Positions 60,880 to 64,000 of a stretch of 64,000 nt of DNA are shown piece by piece. Source of the stretch: Candidatus Poribacteria bacterium (GTDB taxonomy: Bacteria > Poribacteria > WGA-4E > WGA-3G); assembly GCA_026702755.1 (NCBI GenBank), contig JAPPBX010000090.1, positions 124,001-188,000 of the forward strand, in the 5' to 3' direction. A program made the position numbers and the translations under genes. The notes below the pieces were generated by a model that saw only the letters and a list, made by a program, of their open reading frames with translations, had not been told where the DNA came from and made no database searches. How positions within the stretch are numbered: position 1 is the first letter of the stretch; each line of letters starts with the position of its first letter.

Positions 60880-62714
60880 ACTTCCGCACGACCCTCATCA
60901 TCATTGTTCTCCTTGCAGGCATTGGCGGTGCGTACTTCCTGTTTTTTCAGGAATCGGCAGATGAAACGCCGAATGAAAAACAGCGGATCCATCAGGTCTA
61001 CGGCATAGCAAGAGAAAATGTTCAGCAGGTGGAAATCTCGTTTGCGGATGCAGCATACCAAGACCTGAAATTGGTAAAAGACGCAACGGACGATTGGCAG
61101 TTAGAAAACCCGTTTTATGCGGATGCAGACGGCGAAAAAGTGAACCAAATGTTAGATGATATCCTCAACAAACGCGTCAAGCAGAAACTTGAGGTAACAG
61201 GACTCACACAGTATGGGTTGGATACACCGAGCATAACGCTTTCGCTTTGGACAGCAGGAACATCACCCGCGGCAACATTTCTTATCGGTAAGAAAGCGAT
61301 TAACTTTTCTGTCTATGTCAAAGAAAAGTCCGAAGCACACATTTTTCTGATCGAATCCAGTGCGCTTGACGACCTGACGAAATCTCCCACTGACCTTCGC
61401 AGCCGTTCAGTTATTAAGTTCAGCACGGAAACGGTGTCTAACATTCAAATTGAACGCAGAGCCAAAGGATTGACCTCTCAACCCAGCACCGTTAATTGCG
61501 AGAAGCGAGGGAACACGTGGTTCGTCACGCACCCGATTGAAGCAAAGGCGGATGTCGAAGAAATTGAGACCGTGCTTTCAGAATTGCGTGCATTGCAAGT
61601 GTCAACCTTTGAAGCAGACACAGTAGAGGCTAACGTTCCTGCCCGGTTAGAGAACTCCGGTTTGGATACGCCGCGCCTCCAGATAGAACTTACAGATGGA
61701 GATAAAACCTACGCGCTTCACGTCGGTTCAGTAGTCCTATCAGAGGACGGAACACAGGAACGCGTTTATGTCAAATCCGTTCACCAAGATGCTATCTACA
61801 CCGTTAGCGACGACATCTATACACTTCTCAACAAATCTGCTTTTGATCTGCGAGATAAACGGGTTATTGATTTTCAACGGACGGATACAATCGGCTTTGT
61901 AATTTCCAAAAGAAACCAACAGGACGATGAAAAAACTGTCGGCATAAAAAACTATGACAATATATGGGAATTAGAAACTCCGACAGGCAAAATAAAGACA
62001 GACGCGAAGGCGGTAGACGATCTGCTTTTCGGTGTAGACTCCCTTGAGGCTTCTGCATTCGTTGACGAGCCAGTTAAAAGCCTCACATCCTACGGGTTAG
62101 CAGCACCATCAATTAAAGTTGCATTCACACAACGTGGTGAGGAAAAGCCTGCAGTGCTGCTCATCGGAGACCATGCGGAGGACGGCACCGTCTACGTTAA
62201 AGCCGAACACACTGCCCAAGTTGCTCGTGTCAAACGTTTCCTAATTGATAAGATCGCATTAGGGGCAGCGTGGCTGCGGGATAAACAGGTGCTCAACTTC
62301 CACATTGACGATGCAATCCGACTCACGTTGTTGCACGCGGAAGAATCGCTGACCTGTCAACGTCTTGGCACAAACTGGCGACTCACCGCACCAGTGAAAG
62401 AAAATGCGAACAATGCAGAAGTTAACGCCATCATCTACGAACTCGACGATTTGAGGGCAGACGCTTATGTAGGGAGTGAATCTACACTTACTGATACCAC
62501 TACAGGCTTCAATTCCCTGCAGGTCCAACTTACTATTGAATTAAGAAACCAGAAAGTGTATACTTTGCAAGTCGGTAGGTCAGACGCGTCCGGACGTTTT
62601 TACGCGCGGCTCCAACATGAACCGAACTTAATTTTTCTGCTCAATGCAGAACTCGTTCCAAAACTAAAAACAACGCTCGCGCTGCTTCGTACGTCGGAAC
62701 AGGGATCTCCGTAG
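60876..62714 (+). CDS. DUF4340 domain protein
   Basis: 612 residues. An N-terminal transmembrane helix (TTLIIIVLLAGIGGAYFLFF) anchors an extracytoplasmic part made of about four related beta-rich units; WQLENPFYADAD, WFVTHPIEAKAD, WELETPTGKIKTD and WRLTAPVKENAN mark them, each followed by Ala/Asp-x-x-x-(L/V) stretches. DUF4340 genes are nearly always placed next to GldG. GTG 60876 overlaps the gldG stop, and AAAGGAGAG precedes it. Its role is not known. Confidence 0.85.
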   Translation: MNFRTTLIIIVLLAGIGGAYFLFFQESADETPNEKQRIHQVYGIARENVQQVEISFADAAYQDLKLVKDATDDWQLENPFYADADGEKVNQMLDDILNKRVKQKLEVTGLTQYGLDTPSITLSLWTAGTSPAATFLIGKKAINFSVYVKEKSEAHIFLIESSALDDLTKSPTDLRSRSVIKFSTETVSNIQIERRAKGLTSQPSTVNCEKRGNTWFVTHPIEAKADVEEIETVLSELRALQVSTFEADTVEANVPARLENSGLDTPRLQIELTDGDKTYALHVGSVVLSEDGTQERVYVKSVHQDAIYTVSDDIYTLLNKSAFDLRDKRVIDFQRTDTIGFVISKRNQQDDEKTVGIKNYDNIWELETPTGKIKTDAKAVDDLLFGVDSLEASAFVDEPVKSLTSYGLAAPSIKVAFTQRGEEKPAVLLIGDHAEDGTVYVKAEHTAQVARVKRFLIDKIALGAAWLRDKQVLNFHIDDAIRLTLLHAEESLTCQRLGTNWRLTAPVKENANNAEVNAIIYELDDLRADAYVGSESTLTDTTTGFNSLQVQLTIELRNQKVYTLQVGRSDASGRFYARLQHEPNLIFLLNAELVPKLKTTLALLRTSEQGSP

Positions 62715-62745
62715 CAAGCAGCATGCGAAGCAACGGTTGAACGTT

Positions 62746-63957
62746 ATGCAGACGTATATTATCGCAACCGCTTACTTTTTCTTTATTATTGAACTGCTCA
62801 TTATCAGTCGGTCTTTTCGGTACGCGCGGCGCGAACGTCGTGCTGAGCGCCCTGCTTATACACCAAAAGTCGCAATCATCGCGCCTCACTACGGATGGGA
62901 TGCCGACACAGCGGAACACGCGAGAGGACTTTTGCATCAAGATTATGCGGGTGAGTATGAAATCTTCTTCGTCACACACCAAAAAGTAGATGTAGGACAT
63001 GATGTCTCTTACCCCCATCTGTGTGAAATTGCTGAGGCAGATCCACACGCGCATGTGTTGCTCGCACCCAACATCGTTGAAAACAATCTTCCACGTTCAC
63101 AAAAGGTACAGAACCTCCTCACCGCCATAGAAACACTTCCAGACGATATTGAAGTCATTGCCTTTGTAGATGCGGATGTCGCTGTTCGAGAGGATTGGTT
63201 AACACTTCTTGTTAACCCACTCCAAGAACAAGAGATCGGGACAACCGTCGGTGGACGGTTCTATTTCCCACAGACATGGAACATCGCATCCCTTGTGGAA
63301 TCCATCTGGGTCAATTTTCAGATGAGTTTTCAAGGCGATCATCCGTTCTCAATGGTATGGGGCGGCTCTAATGCGTTCCGACGCGAGATGCTTGAGAAGG
63401 CACACATCCTTCAACGTTGGGAAGAGGCAACAATAGAAGACCTCAATACCACGCTTGCGATGAGAGATGTTAAGCACAAGGTGCACTTTGTCCCGGACTG
63501 TATAGCCATCACACGCACCGCCAATCGTACATGGCACCAAATCGTCGAATTCACAAACCGTCAGATGATTATGACGCTTCACATGGGGCTTTGGAAGCAA
63601 TGGCTCGCAAGTCTCGTTGTGTGTCTGCCAAAAGGTCTCTTCATGTTCGGATCAATTCCGCTGCTATTCCATAGAAGAGAATTACTACCGATTATTTTTA
63701 TCATTTTTCTCGAAGCAATCAGCTATCGGCTCTATTCCAAAAACTTACCGCGCTGGCTCCAAAACATGCCAAAAGTACGGCAGGCAATTAGTATCTCCTC
63801 CTACGTCGCTTCAGTCGGTATATTCCTCGCGGGTCTCAATGCGGTATATGCCGTATTCCAACGCAAAATTACATGGGGTGGTGTGCGTTACGAAATCCTG
63901 TCCGCGACAAAATGTCGAGTTTTAGGAGCAGTAAAGCCGAAAGAGAAAAACAGTGAT
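62746..63957 (+). CDS. Membrane-bound family 2/21 glycosyltransferase
   Basis: About 404 residues. One N-terminal transmembrane helix, then a GT-A domain: PKVAIIAPHYG, IAFVDADVAVREDW with the DxD motif, GGSNAFRREML, IEDLNTTLAM and FTNRQMIMTLH, matching ceramide glucosyltransferase/HpnI-type enzymes. C-terminal transmembrane helices follow (VVCLPKGLFMFGSIPLLF). It probably transfers a sugar from a nucleotide donor to a lipid. ATG 62746 is chosen; TTG 62737 would add three residues. It starts 31 nt after the DUF4340 gene. Confidence 0.83.
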
Positions 63958-63972
63958 TAAGGAAATACCAAT

Positions 63973-64000
63973 TTGCTTTTTTTCCACAATGTGGTATAGT
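63973..64000 (+). promoter_or_regulatory. Promoter at the end of the window
   Basis: TTGCTT (63973-63978), 16 nt ending in TGG, TATAGT (63995-64000). The gene it would serve begins beyond the window edge. Confidence 0.45.

Noticed and set aside
1-64000. tRNA, rRNA, integrase or transposase genes
   Set aside because: No cloverleaf with a TTC loop, rRNA-like stretch or recombinase motif was recognised by eye; a covariance search would be decisive.

Overview
The window looks like a chromosomal segment of an uncultured, probably Gram-negative bacterium. My best guess is Candidatus Poribacteria or a close relative. This is inferred from gene content: many Gfo/Idh/MocA oxidoreductases, sugar isomerase/epimerase, GH88 and SDR genes, two DUF6785-type membrane proteins, GldF/GldG/DUF4340 genes, and abundant short intergenic palindromes. 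It is not shown by any rRNA or phylogenetic marker. I see no rRNA, tRNA, CRISPR array, transposase or prophage.

Layout. 1-2.1 kb is the 3' part of an RND efflux pump. 2.1-4.1 kb is an ABC-type ATPase plus TOPRIM-like DUF4276 pair that looks like an anti-phage module. 4.1-7.2 kb holds sugar metabolism genes and rfaE2. 7.2-9.0 kb is a lipoprotein trypsin-TPR protein with a 111-nt tandem expansion. 9.2-10.4 kb is a degenerate EF-Tu paralogue. 10.4-13.5 kb is hisA and an incomplete sugar ABC importer. 13.6-16.8 kb holds an FmdB zinc ribbon, a CDF transporter, a ferritin-like protein and an oxidoreductase. 17.0-22.9 kb is a defence/toxin region: DUF433 with a truncated partner, a helical unknown, a PD-(D/E)XK-adenine methyltransferase fusion and an AAA/PD-(D/E)XK protein. 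23-27.6 kb holds an SDR, coaE and modABC with a small membrane protein inserted. 27.7-33.9 kb holds a sugar isomerase, cysteine synthase, DUF1015, an alpha/beta hydrolase, a CinA-type protein and an extended IF-1. 34-39.3 kb holds a J-domain protein, an SDR, an oxidoreductase, a broken PIN locus and a DUF3352-like protein. 39.5-51.6 kb holds two DUF6785-type membrane proteins, nth, a GT-C-like protein, sat, a DUF262/HNH protein and an MDR dehydrogenase. 51.8-56 kb holds small TA-like genes, a LarA-like protein and a core MetE-like enzyme. 56-64 kb holds a ClpX-like ATPase, a HemQ-like protein, GldF, GldG, DUF4340 and a glycosyltransferase.

Regulatory texture. At least ten promoter-like sites have an extended -10 (TGn before the hexamer), usually with a recognisable -35 at 16-18 nt. 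Start codons GTG and TTG are common and are usually backed by a Shine-Dalgarno sequence. Three families of short palindromes sit between genes: A, the CTGGCGAGGTTT type with a GCGTAAGTTCTAC tail; B, paired GGCACA/TGTGCC hairpins; C, GTAGGCG...CGCC hairpins.

The least ordinary items are the EF-Tu-like protein that has lost its G2-G5 residues, the ATPase/DUF4276 pair, the nuclease-methyltransferase region, the IF-1 with a basic N-terminal extension, the ClpX-like unfoldase without a zinc-binding domain, and a GldFG/DUF4340 operon headed by a HemQ-like gene with no ATPase.
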